NCBI GenBank assembly: GCA_007133715.1
Contig: SLMF01000596.1
Span: forward strand, 1 to 6,844
Direction of reading: 5' to 3'
DNA: 6,844 nucleotides
DNA from: Planctomycetaceae bacterium
GTDB taxonomy: Bacteria > Planctomycetota > Planctomycetia > Pirellulales > Pirellulaceae
Shown: positions 5,880 to 6,844 of the stretch, one piece after another
Position numbering within the stretch: position 1 is the first letter of the stretch
Layout of the letters: each line of letters opens with the position of its first letter
Notes under the pieces: model-generated
What the model was told of the DNA's origin: nothing
Seen by the model: only the letters and a program-made list of their open reading frames with translations
The model's database searches: none
Position numbers and translations under genes: made by a program

Positions 5880-6844
5880 GTGAAAAAGGTATTCATCGCG
5901 CCGCGAAAATATGTCCAAGGCCGAGGCGTCATCGCTGAGATCGGCACGTACCTGAAACTGCTGGGCAAGAAACCGGTCGTGCTGTGGGATGCCGTGGTCA
6001 AGAACCTGGTCAGCAGCACGGTTCAAACCAGCTGCCAGGAAGCCGGACTGGAGATGGTCGAGGTCGATTTCTCGGGCGAAGCCACTCAGGAGGAAGCCCA
6101 GCGGGTCGCGGGGATCGCCCGCGAGCAGGGTGCGGACATTGTCGTGGGGTTGGGCGGAGGCAAGGTGATTGATGTAGCCAAAGCTGCCGCCGTGGCTGCT
6201 GATCTCCGCCTGATGACCGTGCCCACGATCGCAGCCACCGATGCGCCGACCAGTGCGGCGACGGTCTGGTATAGTGACAGCTCGGATTTCACCGGCTTCG
6301 AGTGCTGGGCATTCAACCCGGACGTGGTACTGGTTGACACCCAGATTATTGCTAAAGGTCCCGCACGGGCTTTCGCGGCGGGGATGGGGGATGCGTTGGC
6401 GACTTGGATCGAGGCCGAGGCGTCCTACAAGACGCGGGCGGGCACGTTGGCCGGCGGCGCTTCCACCCAAGCCGCGATGGCCATTGCTCGTTTGGGCTAT
6501 GAACTCTTGATGGAATTCGGCCTCGAAGCGCTGCGTGCGGTTCGCAATGGGCTGGTCACGCCGGCGGTCGAGCGGGTGGTCGAAGCGAACGTGCTGCATT
6601 CCGGCTTGGGATTCGAAAGTGGCGGGTTGGCTACCGCCCACATGATCGCCAATCCCTTGTCCAATGTGCCCGCTTGCAAGGGGCTGATGCATGGGGAGAA
6701 GGTCGCTTTCGGGATCGTCACCCAGTTGTGTCTGGATGATGACAGCGATGTGGAGGAGGCGCATCGCATTGTGGACTTCTTGATCCAGATCGGACTGCCG
6801 GTCACCTTTGCCGATTTGAATCTGGCGGGAGTGACTCGGGAACA
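5880..6844 (+). CDS. gldA: GldA-type glycerol dehydrogenase (3' partial)
   Basis: The frame is open from GTG 5880 to the window end, giving 321 residues of a family usually near 365, so roughly the last 45 are missing. The family is the zinc-dependent type III alcohol dehydrogenases, which oxidise glycerol to dihydroxyacetone with NAD in the cytoplasm. Motifs in order: FIAPRKYVQGRG (5-16), the NAD-binding GLGGGKVIDVAKA (90-102), TIAATDAPTSA (116-126, with the substrate-contacting D121), AAGMGDALATW (166-176, metal ligand D171), GGLATAHMIAN (248-258, metal ligand H254) and LMHGEKVAFG (269-278, metal ligand H271). One departure is seen: the common HAxHN motif reads HMIAN, with Ala257 in place of the second His, which is not the metal ligand by my alignment. 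It begins 145 bases after the hydroxyacid dehydrogenase and could have its own control. Related vicinal diols are possible substrates. Confidence 0.92.
   Translation, partial: MKKVFIAPRKYVQGRGVIAEIGTYLKLLGKKPVVLWDAVVKNLVSSTVQTSCQEAGLEMVEVDFSGEATQEEAQRVAGIAREQGADIVVGLGGGKVIDVAKAAAVAADLRLMTVPTIAATDAPTSAATVWYSDSSDFTGFECWAFNPDVVLVDTQIIAKGPARAFAAGMGDALATWIEAEASYKTRAGTLAGGASTQAAMAIARLGYELLMEFGLEALRAVRNGLVTPAVERVVEANVLHSGLGFESGGLATAHMIANPLSNVPACKGLMHGEKVAFGIVTQLCLDDDSDVEEAHRIVDFLIQIGLPVTFADLNLAGVTRE

Noticed and set aside
1..6844. Mobile element, CRISPR array or defence system
   Set aside because: No direct repeats, terminal inverted repeats, transposase or integrase motifs, or known defence-protein motifs were seen. 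The PIN-like DUF5616 domain is the only nuclease-like sequence, and nothing ties it to defence.

Overview
The window comes from a GC-rich bacterial chromosome. The mix of genes suggests a planctomycete, probably a member of the Pirellulales: a large extracellular-type polypeptide with an amidotransferase-like segment and an Ig-like C-terminus, a stand-alone MESH1-type alarmone hydrolase, a DUF434/DUF5616 protein, and a carbohydrate-oxidation cluster with GTG starts. The lineage is inferred from gene style; there is no rRNA or marker gene here. I see no tRNA, rRNA, CRISPR array, insertion sequence or phage gene.

Layout. (1) Bases 1-1189, plus strand: the 3' end of a large protein of uncertain function (glycosidase-like), then a small zinc-ribbon protein of 86 residues. 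(2) Bases 1214-2577, minus strand: a two-gene unit with an HD-domain ppGpp hydrolase (MESH1/small alarmone hydrolase type) first, then a DUF434-DUF5616 protein with a PIN-like set of acidic residues. (3) Bases 2578-2875: a divergent intergenic region with one plausible sigma70-like promoter for each direction. (4) Bases 2876-6844, plus strand: four co-directional metabolic genes, namely a short-chain dehydrogenase, a class II ketose-bisphosphate aldolase (KbaY/GatY-like), a D-2-hydroxyacid dehydrogenase and a GldA-type glycerol dehydrogenase. The last is cut by the window end.

The four plus-strand genes look like part of one catabolic pathway for a sugar, polyol or sugar acid. The SDR and GldA proteins would interconvert alcohols and ketones, the aldolase would split a phosphorylated ketose to dihydroxyacetone phosphate and an aldehyde, and the hydroxyacid dehydrogenase would act on a 2-keto or 2-hydroxy acid. 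No kinase, transporter or regulator lies in the window, so the substrate cannot be named. The aldolase departs from KbaY/GatY at its substrate-binding Asn and phosphate-loop region, so it may use an unusual substrate.

The spacers between the metabolic genes carry RNA hairpins: a 10-bp stem before the aldolase, a stem whose 3' arm overlaps the Shine-Dalgarno of the hydroxyacid dehydrogenase, and two mutually exclusive stems before gldA. The least understood gene is the DUF434-DUF5616 protein, and its pairing with an alarmone hydrolase is the most interesting lead.
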